Origin: JAWWPG01 sp033850885
GTDB taxonomy: Bacteria > Actinomycetota > Actinomycetes > Propionibacteriales > Nocardioidaceae
Length of the DNA: 64,000 bases
Reading direction: 5' to 3'
NCBI GenBank assembly: GCA_033850885.1
Contig: JAWWPG010000010.1
Location: 62,001-126,000 of the forward strand
In this document: one piece after another, positions 26,859 through 36,649 of the stretch
How the letters are laid out: the number at the start of each line of letters is the position of its first letter
How positions within the stretch are numbered: position 1 is the stretch's first letter
Program-made: the position numbers and the translations under genes
The notes under the pieces: model-generated
The model's input: the letters and a program-made list of their open reading frames with translations, nothing else
What the model was told of the DNA's origin: nothing
Database searches by the model: none

Positions 26859-28393
26859 CGACAACCCACCCGGCTGCTGTCCGGCACATCCCCGGTCTCG
26901 CGCGGGTCGCGCCCCGGCGGACGACCGTTGGTCTCGTCTCGGGAGGCCTGGGCGCCTACTGGCCGCAGTTCCCCGACCTGCTTCCGCAGCTGCAAGCCTC
27001 CGCGGCCAGGGTTGCCGAACGGATGCGGGCCATCGACTGCGATGTCGTCGACGTCGGCTTCATCTCTGACGCAGAGGACGGAGCCCGCGCCGCCGAGCAG
27101 CTGAGGGTTGCGGGTTGCGACTTGATCGTCGGGTTCCTGACGACGTACATGACAGCTTCCATGCTCGTGCCGGTGGCGCAACGCAGCGGGGCACCAGTTC
27201 TGCTGATCAACCTGCAGCCGACCGAGGTGATGGACCATGCCACGTTCGACACGGGCAAGTGGCTGGCGTACTGCGGCGCGTGCCCGCTGCCGGAGATGGC
27301 GAACGCGTTCCTGCGGTGCGGCGTCCCGTTCCGGTCTGTGTCGGGGTACGTCGAGGATGAACGCGCCTGGGCGAGGATCGGTCGCTGGATCAAGGGAGCC
27401 GGGGTTCGGGGCGCCTTGAAGCACGGCAGGCACGGCCTGCTCGGCCACCTCTATCCCGGCATGCTCGACGTGTCGACGGACCTCACCCTCGTCACCGCCA
27501 ACCTGGGTGGCCATGTCGAGGTGCTCGAGATCGATGACCTCCGAGTGCGCGTCGACGCCGTCAGCGACGCCGACGTCGAGGGGCGCATGCAGGTCGCGAG
27601 AGATGTCTTCGAGATCGACGCGACGGCGGCGGACGACGACTTCCGCTGGGCCGTCCGGGTCTCGCTCGGGCTCGACCGGCTCGTCGAGGACTTCGGCCTC
27701 GACAGCCTCGCGTACTACCACCGCGGACTCGAGGGCGAGCAGCATGAGCGCCTAGCGGCGGGCATGATACTCGGGGCTTCGTTGCTCACCGCACGGGGGG
27801 TCCCGGCGGCTGGAGAGTACGAGATGCGCACGTCGCTTGCGATGCTCATCCTCGACAGGCTTGGGGGCGGCGGCTCGTTCACCGAGCTGCAGGCGCTCAA
27901 CTTCCGAGACGACGTGGTGGAGATGGGCCACGACGGCCCCGCCCACCTGGGCATCAGCGACCAGCGGCCGCTGCTTCGCGGCCTCGGCGTCTATCACGGC
28001 AAGCGCGGTTGGGGCGTCTCCGTCGAGCTCAACGTGGCACCCGGCCCAGTCACCACCCTCGGTCTGGCCCAGGGTCGTGACGGTGCCTTCCGGCTGGTCG
28101 CCTCGGAGGGGACCGTCGTCCCGGGCCCGGTACTGAGGATCGGCAACTCGACGTCTCGGGTCGACTTCGGCTGCGACCCCGGCGAGTGGACCGACGCCTG
28201 GAGCGCGACCGGTATCTCGCACCACTGGGCGCTCGGTGTCGGCCACCTCGTCCCTGAGCTGCGCGCCACCGCGGACCTTCTCGGCATCGAGCTGGTCGAG
28301 GTGTCCCTGAACAGTCCCAGCCGGCTCGGGCGCGACGGATCACCAGTCGCAGCAAGCCATCAACAAGCGGAAAGCAGGATCACTCATGGTTGA
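26855..28393 (+). CDS. L-fucose/L-arabinose isomerase-family protein
   Basis: This 512-aa protein resembles the fucose/arabinose isomerase fold: three-layer N-terminal domains (TVGLVSGGLGAYWPQFPDL, CDLIVGFLTTYMTASMLVP) and a C-terminal barrel (FRDDVVEMGHDGPAHLGISD). GLEGEQHERLAAGMILGASLL and AGEYEMRTSLAMLILDRLG probably hold metal-binding Glu/Asp. The operon also has a true rhamnose isomerase, so this enzyme may isomerise a second sugar such as L-fucose. It overlaps rhaM by 4 bp and rhaI by 8 bp. The real substrate is unknown. Confidence 0.75.
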   Translation: MTTTHPAAVRHIPGLARVAPRRTTVGLVSGGLGAYWPQFPDLLPQLQASAARVAERMRAIDCDVVDVGFISDAEDGARAAEQLRVAGCDLIVGFLTTYMTASMLVPVAQRSGAPVLLINLQPTEVMDHATFDTGKWLAYCGACPLPEMANAFLRCGVPFRSVSGYVEDERAWARIGRWIKGAGVRGALKHGRHGLLGHLYPGMLDVSTDLTLVTANLGGHVEVLEIDDLRVRVDAVSDADVEGRMQVARDVFEIDATAADDDFRWAVRVSLGLDRLVEDFGLDSLAYYHRGLEGEQHERLAAGMILGASLLTARGVPAAGEYEMRTSLAMLILDRLGGGGSFTELQALNFRDDVVEMGHDGPAHLGISDQRPLLRGLGVYHGKRGWGVSVELNVAPGPVTTLGLAQGRDGAFRLVASEGTVVPGPVLRIGNSTSRVDFGCDPGEWTDAWSATGISHHWALGVGHLVPELRATADLLGIELVEVSLNSPSRLGRDGSPVAASHQQAESRITHG

Positions 28394-29552
28394 TCGCCAG
28401 CTGGTCGAGAACACGCTCCGGAGCCAGCGCATCGAGCTGCCGTCCTGGGCGTTCGGCAACTCAGGCACCCGCTTCAAGGTGTTTGGCCAGAAGGGGGTCC
28501 CCCGCACTCCCTTCGAGAAGGTTCAGGACGCCGCCCAGGTGCACGCCCACACGGGCGTCGCCCCGAGCATGGCGCTGCACATCCCGTGGGACGCCGTCGA
28601 CGACTACGCGAAGCTGTCCCAGGCGGCGGCAGACGTCGGCATCGCCCTCGGCACCGTCAACGCCAACGTCTTCCAGGACGACGACTACATGCTCGGCAGC
28701 GTGACCAACCCGGACCCGGCAGTCCGGCGCAAGGCGTTGAGCCACCTGTTCGAATGTGTCGATGTGATGGACGAGACGGGCTCACGCGACCTCAAGCTGT
28801 GGTTCGCGGACGGCACCAACTACCCGGGACAGGACAGCATGCGGGCCCGGCAGGACCGGTTGGCGGAGGCGCTGGCCGCCGTGTACGAGCGGCTCTCCGG
28901 TGACCAGCGGCTGATCCTCGAGTACAAGCTGTTCGAGCCTGCCTTCTACACGATGGACGTCCCCGACTGGGGCACGTCGTACGCCCATTGCCTGAAGCTG
29001 GGACCACGCGCCAAGGTGTGCGTCGACACCGGTCACCACGCACCTGGGACGAACATCGAGTTCATCGTCGCTCTCCTGCTGCGTGAAGGGAAGCTGGGTG
29101 CCTTCGATTTCAACTCGCGCTTCTACGCCGACGACGACCTGATGGTCGGCGCAGCCGACCCCTTCCAGCTCTTCCGGATCCTCTTCGAGGTGGTCAGCGG
29201 TGGCGGGTTGGCCGCCGAGGCGGGGATCGCCTTCATGCTCGACCAGTGCCACAACATCGAACCCAAGATCCCCGGCCAGATCCGATCCGTGATGAACGTC
29301 CAGGAGGCGACCGCCAAGGCGCTTCTCGTCGATGTGACTGCCCTGGAGTCGGCGCAGGGCGCGGGCGACGTGCTCGGCGCCAACGCCGTCCTGATGGACG
29401 CTTACAACACGGATGTCCGCCCGCTGCTGGCCGAGCTGCGACAGCAACTCGGGCTGGACCCGGATCCCATCGCGGCCTACTTGCGGTCCGGATACGCGGA
29501 GCGGATCGTCGCCGAGCGGATCGGCGGACAGCAGGCCGGCTGGGGGGCCTGA
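28386..29552 (+). CDS. rhaI: L-rhamnose isomerase (RhaI type)
   Basis: This 388-aa TIM-barrel enzyme converts L-rhamnose to L-rhamnulose. It belongs to the xylose-isomerase-like group also found in Pseudomonas and Bacillus, not the E. coli RhaA group. Metal-site stretches are LILEYKLFEPAFYT, VCVDTGHHAPGTNIEF and GAFDFNSRFYADDDLMVG, and it begins LVENTLRSQRIELPSWAFGNSGTRF. The start overlaps the preceding gene by 8 bp. Confidence 0.9.
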   Translation: MVDRQLVENTLRSQRIELPSWAFGNSGTRFKVFGQKGVPRTPFEKVQDAAQVHAHTGVAPSMALHIPWDAVDDYAKLSQAAADVGIALGTVNANVFQDDDYMLGSVTNPDPAVRRKALSHLFECVDVMDETGSRDLKLWFADGTNYPGQDSMRARQDRLAEALAAVYERLSGDQRLILEYKLFEPAFYTMDVPDWGTSYAHCLKLGPRAKVCVDTGHHAPGTNIEFIVALLLREGKLGAFDFNSRFYADDDLMVGAADPFQLFRILFEVVSGGGLAAEAGIAFMLDQCHNIEPKIPGQIRSVMNVQEATAKALLVDVTALESAQGAGDVLGANAVLMDAYNTDVRPLLAELRQQLGLDPDPIAAYLRSGYAERIVAERIGGQQAGWGA

Positions 29553-29597
29553 GCACATGATGTCCGAGCCCCATCCCGACACGACAGGCGAGAAGCG

Positions 29598-31646
29598 ATG
29601 ACGAACACAGAGCAAGCTGTGGAGGTGCGCGCGCTCGTCGAGCGCTCGAATCGACTTGGGGCCGATCCCAGGAACACCAACTACGCCGGGGGAAACACGT
29701 CCGTCAAGGCGGTCGCGGACGACCCGGTGACGTCTGAGCCCGTCGAGCTCTTGTGGGTCAAGGGGTCGGGCGGTGACCTCGGCACGCTCACCGCTGACGG
29801 GCTCGCCCTGCTACGTCTCGACCGGCTGCGGGCCCTCAGAGACGTCTATCCCGGCGTCGACCGCGAGGATGAGATGGTTGCCGCATTCGACTTCTGCCTT
29901 CACGGCAAGGGCGGAGCCGCGCCCTCCATCGACACGGCGATGCACGGTCTCGTGGACGCCGTCCACGTCGACCACCTCCACCCCGACTCCGGGATTGCGC
30001 TGGCTACCTCGGCCGACGGGGAGAGACTTACCCGCGAGTGCTTCGGTGACCGGGTGGTCTGGGTGCCGTGGCGGCGCCCAGGATTCCAGCTTGGACTCGA
30101 CATCGCCGCAGTCAAGGAGGCCAACCCGCAGGCGATCGGCTGTGTGCTCGGCGGCCACGGGATCACGGCCTGGGGCGAGACCAGCGACGAGTGCGAGGCG
30201 CGCTCGCTCGACATCATCCGGACCGCCGAGGCTTTCATCATCGAGCACAGCGTGCGGGAGCCCTTCGGGCCGGTCGTCGACGGCTACCGGCCGCTGCCCG
30301 TCGACGAGCGGCGCCGCCGGGCAGCATCGCTGTTCCCACTGCTCCGCGGACTGGCGTCGACCGACCGACGGCAGGTGGGACACTTCACCGACAGTGACGC
30401 GGTGCTCGACTTCGTCGCCCGGGCCGAGCATCCGCGGTTGGCCGCCCTCGGGACCTCCTGCCCCGACCACTTCCTGCGGACCAAGGTGCGCCCCATGGTG
30501 CTGGACCTCCCGGCGGACGCACCGCTCGCCGAGGTGGAGAAGCGGCTGCGCGAGCTGCATCTCCGGTACCGGGAGGACTACCAGACGTACTACGAGCGGT
30601 ACGCCGACAGCGTGACCCCTCCGATGCGTGGAGCGGACCCGGCGATCGTCCTGGTCCCCGGTGTCGGCATGTTCAGCTTCGGGGCCAACAAGCAGACGGC
30701 GCGAGTTGCCGGCGAGTTCTACGTCAACGCCATCAACGTCATGCGCGGGGCGGAAGGGTTGTCGACGTACCAGCCGATCGACGAACGGGAGAAGTTCCGG
30801 ATCGAGTACTGGGCGCTGGAGGAGGCCAAGCTGCAGCGGATGCCCAAGCCGAAGCCGCTCGCCACGCGCGTCGCATTCGTGACCGGTGGTGGGTCCGGAA
30901 TCGGGCGGGCGATCGCCCACCGGCTCGCCGCGGAAGGGGCATGCGTGATCGTCGCCGACCGTGACGCAGACAACGCCGTCTCCGTGGCCGGGGAGATCGG
31001 CTCAGCCGATGTCGCGGTCGCGGTGACCGCCGACGTCACCGACGACGAGCAGGTCGCCGCGGCGATTCGTGAAGGGGTGCTCGCCTTCGGCGGTGTCGAT
31101 CTCGTCGTCAACAACGCGGGGTTGTCGATCTCCAAACCGCTGCTCGAGACGACGACGAAGGACTGGGACGTCCAACACGATGTGATGGCGAAGGGCTCGT
31201 TCCTCGTGTCGCGGGAGGCGGCGCGGGTGATGGGCGAACAGGGGTTCGGAGGCGACATCGTCTACATCGCCAGCAAGAACGCGCTGTTCGCCGGCCCGAA
31301 CAACGTCGCGTACGGCGCGGCCAAGGCCGACCAGGCGCACCAGGTGCGGCTGCTCGCGGCCGAGCTCGGGGAGCAGGGGATCCGGGTCAACGGCGTCAAC
31401 CCGGACGGCGTAGTCCGGGGCTCGGGCATCTTCTCGAGTGGCTGGGGTGCGCAGCGGGCCGCGGTCTACGGGGTCCCCGAGGACGAGCTCGGCGCCTTCT
31501 ACGCGCAGCGCACTCTGCTGAAGCGGGAGGTCCTGCCGGAGCACGTCGCCAACGCGGTTTTCGTACTCACCGGCGGCGAGCTCTCTCACACCACGGGGCT
31601 GCACATCCCGGTCGATGCCGGCGTGGCCGCCGCATTCCTGCGGTGA
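29598..31646 (+). CDS. rhaEW: Fused rhamnulose-1-phosphate aldolase / L-lactaldehyde dehydrogenase
   Basis: This 682-aa fusion has an N-terminal class II aldolase domain (1 to about 415) with metal ligands in VDHLHPDSGIAL and GGHGITAWGETSDEC. The C-terminal short-chain dehydrogenase (from about 428) has VTGGGSGIGRAIA (NAD loop), NNAG and the catalytic YGAAK. The first domain splits rhamnulose-1-phosphate into DHAP and L-lactaldehyde; the second oxidises lactaldehyde to L-lactate. Fusion keeps the reactive aldehyde local. The lactate fits the divergent lutABC genes. ATG at 29598 with AGGCGAG upstream. Confidence 0.92.
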   Translation: MTNTEQAVEVRALVERSNRLGADPRNTNYAGGNTSVKAVADDPVTSEPVELLWVKGSGGDLGTLTADGLALLRLDRLRALRDVYPGVDREDEMVAAFDFCLHGKGGAAPSIDTAMHGLVDAVHVDHLHPDSGIALATSADGERLTRECFGDRVVWVPWRRPGFQLGLDIAAVKEANPQAIGCVLGGHGITAWGETSDECEARSLDIIRTAEAFIIEHSVREPFGPVVDGYRPLPVDERRRRAASLFPLLRGLASTDRRQVGHFTDSDAVLDFVARAEHPRLAALGTSCPDHFLRTKVRPMVLDLPADAPLAEVEKRLRELHLRYREDYQTYYERYADSVTPPMRGADPAIVLVPGVGMFSFGANKQTARVAGEFYVNAINVMRGAEGLSTYQPIDEREKFRIEYWALEEAKLQRMPKPKPLATRVAFVTGGGSGIGRAIAHRLAAEGACVIVADRDADNAVSVAGEIGSADVAVAVTADVTDDEQVAAAIREGVLAFGGVDLVVNNAGLSISKPLLETTTKDWDVQHDVMAKGSFLVSREAARVMGEQGFGGDIVYIASKNALFAGPNNVAYGAAKADQAHQVRLLAAELGEQGIRVNGVNPDGVVRGSGIFSSGWGAQRAAVYGVPEDELGAFYAQRTLLKREVLPEHVANAVFVLTGGELSHTTGLHIPVDAGVAAAFLR

Positions 31647-31650
31647 GGAG

Positions 31651-33141
31651 GTGAGCCCCGGTGCGTCGGCCGCCTTTGCCGCCGTGGACCTGGGGGCGTC
31701 CAGCGGTCGGGTGATGGTCGGGCGAGTCGGCCGAGACCACCTCTCGCTCGCCGAGACCAACCGCTTCCCGAACGTTCCGGTGGACGTGTGTGGAACCCTG
31801 CACTGGGACATTCTCGCGCTGTACAACGGGATTCTCGAGGGGCTGCGCGCGGCCGTGCGGGTCGCGCCGGCGCTGGCGGGCATCGGGATCGACTCCTGGG
31901 CCATCGACTACGGCCTGCTCGACGAGTCGGGCGAGCTCCTCGCCAACCCGGTGCACTACCGCGACCGCCGTACCGACGGTGTCATGGACGAGGTGCTCGC
32001 TCGAACCCCGGGGGAGCTTCTGTACCGGACCACGGGAGTCCAGCTGCTGCCGTTCAACACGGTCTTCCAGCTCGTTGCGGCCGCGGGGACGCCGATGCTT
32101 CGCAACGCGTCGAGGCTGCTGCTGATCCCAGACCTGTTGAGCTACTGGCTGACGGGATTGCTGGGCGCAGAGGTCACGAACGCGTCCACCACGCAGCTGC
32201 TGGATGTCACCACCCGCTCGTGGGCCACGGACCTGATGCGGCGCCTCGGGATCGAGCCCGCCCTGTTCCCGCCGCTGCGACACCCTGGTGATGCGGCCGG
32301 CGAGGTCACCGACCGGGTACGTCGCTTCCTCGGCGTCGAGGGCGACCTACCGGTGACCGCGGTGGGCTCGCACGACACGGCCTCGGCCGTCGTCGGTGTG
32401 CCCGCCTCCGGGACGCACTTCGCCTACATCTCGTGCGGGACCTGGTCGCTCGCCGGGGTCGAGCTGGACCGGCCGATCCTGTCGGAGGAGGGCAGGCTGG
32501 CAAACTTCACCAACGAGGCTGGCGTCGACGGCACCGTCCGCTACCTGCGCAACGTGATGGGACTCTGGCTGCTTCAGGAGTCGCTCCGGACCTGGGCCGC
32601 CATCGGCCTGCCGGCCGACCTCCCGACGCTGCTCAACGACGCGGCCCGGGTTCCGCGCTTCACCGCCCTGGTAGATCCCGACGACCCCGCGTTCCTCCCT
32701 CCCGGTGACATGCCCGCCCGCATCGCGGCCTTCTGCCAGCGGACCGGGCAGACGCCTCCGCAGAACCAGGCGGAGACCGTGAGGTGCATCCTGGACAGCC
32801 TTGCCCTGGCGTACCGGCGAGTGGTCCGGCAGGCGGCCGCGCTTTCCGGCGTCCCTGTCGAGGTCGTGCACATCGTCGGTGGCGGTGCGCGGAACGAGCT
32901 GTTGTGCCAGCTGACTGCGGATGCCTGCGCGCTGCCGGTCGTCGCCGGACCGGTCGAGGCTGCGGCGCTGGGGAATGTGCTCGTCCAGGCCCGCGCCGCT
33001 GGCGCCGCCCAGGGAGGCTTGGGCGAGCTGAGGGAGCTGACCCGTCGTACCCAGGAGCTGAGACGCTATGTACCCGGCGACGACGAGCAGGCCTGGACCG
33101 CCGCCGCCGCGCGGCTGGCGCCCGCGAGCCGGCGTACCTAG
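31651..33141 (+). CDS. rhaB: Rhamnulokinase (FGGY family)
   Basis: This 496-aa sugar kinase phosphorylates L-rhamnulose at O1. AAVDLGASSGRVMVGRV at the N-terminus is the phosphate-binding segment, GIDSWAIDYGLLD and HYRDRRTDGVMDEV line the sugar site, and ISCGTWSLAGVEL and IVGGGARNELLCQLTAD belong to the ATPase lobe. This is the RhaB wording and not xylulokinase. The GTG at 31651 lies 4 bp after the rhaEW stop and directly behind GAGGAG; the spacing is short, so a start a few codons on (GTG of AAVDL) is possible. It is the last gene of the operon. Confidence 0.9.
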   Translation: MSPGASAAFAAVDLGASSGRVMVGRVGRDHLSLAETNRFPNVPVDVCGTLHWDILALYNGILEGLRAAVRVAPALAGIGIDSWAIDYGLLDESGELLANPVHYRDRRTDGVMDEVLARTPGELLYRTTGVQLLPFNTVFQLVAAAGTPMLRNASRLLLIPDLLSYWLTGLLGAEVTNASTTQLLDVTTRSWATDLMRRLGIEPALFPPLRHPGDAAGEVTDRVRRFLGVEGDLPVTAVGSHDTASAVVGVPASGTHFAYISCGTWSLAGVELDRPILSEEGRLANFTNEAGVDGTVRYLRNVMGLWLLQESLRTWAAIGLPADLPTLLNDAARVPRFTALVDPDDPAFLPPGDMPARIAAFCQRTGQTPPQNQAETVRCILDSLALAYRRVVRQAAALSGVPVEVVHIVGGGARNELLCQLTADACALPVVAGPVEAAALGNVLVQARAAGAAQGGLGELRELTRRTQELRRYVPGDDEQAWTAAAARLAPASRRT

Positions 33142-33223
33142 CCGAAGCAACCGCCGGGAGGGGTCGCCGGAGGCCGGCCTGATCTGCCGAGAGTGTCGCC
33201 AGGACCGTTCAAAAACGGCATGT

Positions 33224-35494
33224 ATGGTCGTCTCCGTGATCCTGCGAAGAGTGCTGGGCAGCTCCTGGCTGCCGATGATCGCGGCGCTGTTGGGGATCCT
33301 TCTGATCCTCGCCGACCGGAACGTCTCGGCCGGCGACCTCGCTAAGTTCGTCGCCTTCCTGGCCCTGACGGTCGCGTTGCCGGGTGTCTTCACGTGGCGG
33401 CTCCTGTTGGCCCACCTGCACGCAGGCGAAGCCGACTCTCCGACCTGGTTGGAGGATCTCTCGCTCGGGACCATCTTCGGTTTCGGTGTGCAGCTGCCCG
33501 TCTACCTGCTCGGCGTCTGGATCAACATCCCGTTGCTCTTCCTCGTGCTCCCGGTGGTCGTCATCGTCCTCTCGCTGGCGACCGCCTTCGGGCGTCGTAC
33601 CTGGACGCTGCCGACCAGGCAGATCGACGTCAGGGTCTCGTGGTCGCTCGCGGCCATCATGCTGTACGGCGTCGCCTGGCTCGGGCGCTACATCTGGCCC
33701 CTGCACCCGCTGACGATACCGGCGTACCGGACGCCACGCGTGGACGAGACGTTCCACGAGGCCCTCATCTCCGAGCTCGTGAACCGGTTCCCGCCACAGA
33801 TCCCGTACCTGCTGGGGACACCGCTGAACTACCACTGGTTCGCGCACGCCCAGATGGCCGCCGACCATTGGGCGACCGGGCTGGCCAGCCCCGAGATGCT
33901 GACCGAGCTGATGCCATCGGCGCTGCTCGCCCTCACCGTGCTGGGGCTCGGAGCCGTCGCTCTGCGGCTGACGAGCCGCTCTCTCGCCGCGGTCGTCGCG
34001 CCTGGGCTCCTGGTGGCCGGAGGGTTCTGCCTGATGGGGCCGCACTACGACGCGGGCGCCATCACCGAGCCTTACCTGTCGTGGAGGTTCGTCTCGAGCC
34101 CCTCTCAGGCGTACGGCTTCATGATGGCGCTGCCGGCCATCATGTTGATCCTCGAGGTGCTGCGACCCGACCGGAAGCCGCACCGGCTCACCTGGGTGAC
34201 CCTTGCCCTGGCCCTCCTTGCTCTGTCCGGCTCGAAGGCGACTTTCATGCCGATCTTCGTCTGCGGAGGGATCGGGCTCGTGCTCGTCCAGCTCCTGCTC
34301 ACGCACAGGTTCGACAAGAGAGCTGTGGGACTTGCCGGCCTGCTCGTCGCCGCGGCTGTCTTTGCCCAGCTGGTGATCCTCGGCGGAAGCACTGGCGCTC
34401 TTGCACTGGACCCGTTCCGCACCGTCCAGACTGCCCTGGCGAAGCAGCACATCCCCGTCAGCCACGGGACGGAGCTGGCGATGACGGTCACTCTCCTGAT
34501 CGGATGGCTGCTGTACGGCGCGGGCGTCTTCGGGCTGCTCCGCAACAAGCTATGGCGTGATCCCCGCACCGTGTTCATGGTGATCTGCATCCCGGCAGGA
34601 GTCTCTGTCGCGTTCCTCTTCTTCCGTTCCGGGCTCAGCCAGCTGTGGTTCCAGCGGTCGGTCGCCGAGCTCGTCGTCCTGCTGTCCGCCTGGGGCCTCA
34701 CTCAGCTGGTGCCCAGTCCGGTGCCGCAGCGGCTGGGGCTTTACCTCGCGGGCCTTGCCGCGGGCGCGGGGCTGGCGGCGTATCTGGTCAGCGCATACGC
34801 GGAACGGGGCAACGGGGTAGTCATCAAGGCGACCGAGGCCGAGGTCGTTGCCACGGCGTTGGCGCCGTTCCTGGTGGTGGCCGTGTATTTCTTAGGTCGC
34901 CTCGTCCTGGGGGCGGCACATCGTCCGCGACCGGGGCCCGTCATGCTGCTGGCGGTGCTGCTCGGCCTCGGGCTCACGCACGTCTACTCGCTGGCGTACG
35001 ACACCGTCTCCCAGAGGAGCGAGCACCATCTCCCACCGCCCAAGCCCCAGTTCGCGCCGGGCGGCGTCGACGCCGCCACCTGGATCGCCGACCACTCCGG
35101 CCGGTACGACATCGTGGCCACCAACGCGCATTGCCGGCTGCCCGATACTGCGCTGTGCGACAACCGGAACTTCTGGGTGTCGGCGTACACCCAGCGCCGA
35201 GTCGTCATCGAAGGATGGGGCTACACCACAATCACCAACGCGGGCTACTCCGACACCGCCCGCAACCAGAACATCCCGAACCCTTACCCGGAGCGCCTCA
35301 AGATCAACGATGCGGCCTTCGAGAACCCCTCGCCCACGACCGTGAACCGGCTCGTCAACACGTACGGCGTCAAGTTCCTCTTCGTCGACAAGCAGTATCC
35401 CGCCGACGTCCCTGGCATGAAGGCGTTGAAGCCGCTCCTGCACAAGAAGTTCCAGAACCACAACTACGTCGTCTTCAAGGTGGCTCCGAACTAA
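33224..35494 (+). CDS. Large polytopic membrane protein, GT-C glycosyltransferase-like
   Basis: This protein of about 756 aa has roughly 14 hydrophobic helices, then a soluble domain of about 140 residues at the C-terminus (from GVDAATWIADHSGRYD). Near residues 165-205 a loop contains RVDETFHEALISELVNRFPPQIPYL and TPLNYHWFAHA. Acidic/His residues in an early extracytoplasmic loop recall GT-C transferases that use polyprenyl-phosphate sugars, but no family is certain. Position ahead of rfbA supports a surface-glycan role. Start ATG 33224 or GTG 33236; neither has a clear Shine-Dalgarno. Confidence 0.6.
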   Translation: MVVSVILRRVLGSSWLPMIAALLGILLILADRNVSAGDLAKFVAFLALTVALPGVFTWRLLLAHLHAGEADSPTWLEDLSLGTIFGFGVQLPVYLLGVWINIPLLFLVLPVVVIVLSLATAFGRRTWTLPTRQIDVRVSWSLAAIMLYGVAWLGRYIWPLHPLTIPAYRTPRVDETFHEALISELVNRFPPQIPYLLGTPLNYHWFAHAQMAADHWATGLASPEMLTELMPSALLALTVLGLGAVALRLTSRSLAAVVAPGLLVAGGFCLMGPHYDAGAITEPYLSWRFVSSPSQAYGFMMALPAIMLILEVLRPDRKPHRLTWVTLALALLALSGSKATFMPIFVCGGIGLVLVQLLLTHRFDKRAVGLAGLLVAAAVFAQLVILGGSTGALALDPFRTVQTALAKQHIPVSHGTELAMTVTLLIGWLLYGAGVFGLLRNKLWRDPRTVFMVICIPAGVSVAFLFFRSGLSQLWFQRSVAELVVLLSAWGLTQLVPSPVPQRLGLYLAGLAAGAGLAAYLVSAYAERGNGVVIKATEAEVVATALAPFLVVAVYFLGRLVLGAAHRPRPGPVMLLAVLLGLGLTHVYSLAYDTVSQRSEHHLPPPKPQFAPGGVDAATWIADHSGRYDIVATNAHCRLPDTALCDNRNFWVSAYTQRRVVIEGWGYTTITNAGYSDTARNQNIPNPYPERLKINDAAFENPSPTTVNRLVNTYGVKFLFVDKQYPADVPGMKALKPLLHKKFQNHNYVVFKVAPN

Positions 35495-35509
35495 GGGAAT
35501 ACTGGTCGC

Positions 35510-36421
35510 ATGCGTGGAATCATCCTGGCGGGCGGCGCCGGAACGAGGCTGCACCCGATCACGCGTGGCGTGAGCAAGCAGCTGCTCCCGGTCTACGACA
35601 AGCCGATGATCTACTACCCCTTGTCGACGCTCATGCTCGCGGGGATCCGCGACGTGCTGGTGATCACCACCCCGCACGAGGCGCCGGCCTTCGAACGCCT
35701 GCTAGGTGACGGGTCACAGTTCGGGGTGTCGATCGCGTACGCCCGCCAGCCGGAGCCGACCGGGTTGGCGCAGGCGTTCGTCATCGGTGCGGACTTCGTC
35801 GCAAAGGACCGGTGTGCGCTGATCCTGGGTGACAACATCTTCTACGGGCAGGGGCTCGGCCTTCAGCTCAAGCGCTACGCCGATGTCGAAGGCGCGGCCA
35901 TCTTCGCCTACTGGGTCACCGACCCGCAGGCATACGGGGTGGTGGAGTTCGACGCTCGGGGCCGTGCGCTCTCCCTCGAGGAGAAGCCGACCTCCCCACG
36001 CAGCAACTACGCCGTCCCGGGCCTGTACTTCTACGACAACGATGTCGTCGACATCGCAAAGAACCTCAAGCCTTCGGCGCGAGGGGAGTACGAGATCACC
36101 GGTGTCAATCAGGTCTATCTCGACCGGAACGCCCTACAGGTCGAGGCTCTGCCGCGGGGCACGGCCTGGTTGGACACGGGGACGTTCGAGTCGCTCAACG
36201 ACGCCAGCAACTTCATCCGCACCGTGGAGAAGCGCCAAGGGCTGAAGATCGGTGCGCCCGAGGAAGTTGCGTGGCGGCGCGGCTTCCTGACCGACGACGA
36301 GCTCCGCGACCGCGCCGAGGGGATGCTCAAGAGCGGTTACGGCCAGTACCTGCTGGGCCTGCTGGAGCGCCGAGACCTGCAGTGGAGCAGATCCCATCCG
36401 AGTCCGGCTGGCGGCCGCTGA
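35510..36421 (+). CDS. rfbA: Glucose-1-phosphate thymidylyltransferase
   Basis: This 303-aa enzyme makes dTDP-glucose from dTTP and glucose-1-phosphate. GGAGTRLHPITRGVSKQLLP is the nucleotide-binding loop with the catalytic Arg/Lys; YDKPMIYYPLSTLMLAGI, LGDNIFYGQGL and EEKPTSPRSNYAVPGLYFYD complete the family pattern. It starts 15 bp after the polytopic membrane protein and converges on rfbB across a palindrome block. About 12 residues longer at the C-terminus than the typical RfbA. Confidence 0.94.
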   Translation: MRGIILAGGAGTRLHPITRGVSKQLLPVYDKPMIYYPLSTLMLAGIRDVLVITTPHEAPAFERLLGDGSQFGVSIAYARQPEPTGLAQAFVIGADFVAKDRCALILGDNIFYGQGLGLQLKRYADVEGAAIFAYWVTDPQAYGVVEFDARGRALSLEEKPTSPRSNYAVPGLYFYDNDVVDIAKNLKPSARGEYEITGVNQVYLDRNALQVEALPRGTAWLDTGTFESLNDASNFIRTVEKRQGLKIGAPEEVAWRRGFLTDDELRDRAEGMLKSGYGQYLLGLLERRDLQWSRSHPSPAGGR

Positions 36422-36514
36422 GGCGGTTTGCTCGGGGGCGTCAATCGAACTCAGCACCGAGATCCGGCGGGCGCTGAGCCACTGGTCAGCAGACACCCCC
36501 GCCCGCCCGGGTGC

Positions 36515-36596
36515 GTTTGCCTGGCTTGCCAGGCAAACACGCCGTTTGCCACCCAGGCCTGCCTGGCAAACGGATCCGCCTGGCTTGCCAGGCAAA
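36515..36596. repeat. Second palindrome block, same family as 14832-15075
   Basis: Palindromes: GTTTGCCTGGC with GCCAGGCAAAC around a TT (36515-36538); CCGTTTGCC with GGCAAACGG (36542-36573) enclosing CCAGGC/GCCTGG; and GCCTGGC-TT-GCCAGGC (36578-36593). CACCACCCAAAC at about 36635 matches one arm of the first block. The 228-bp gap lies between the convergent ends of rfbA and rfbB and holds no gene. Confidence 0.85.
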
Positions 36597-36649
36597 CCCC
36601 CGAACGGGCGACACCCTGGCGCCCCGACGACGGCACCACCCAAACGGCC

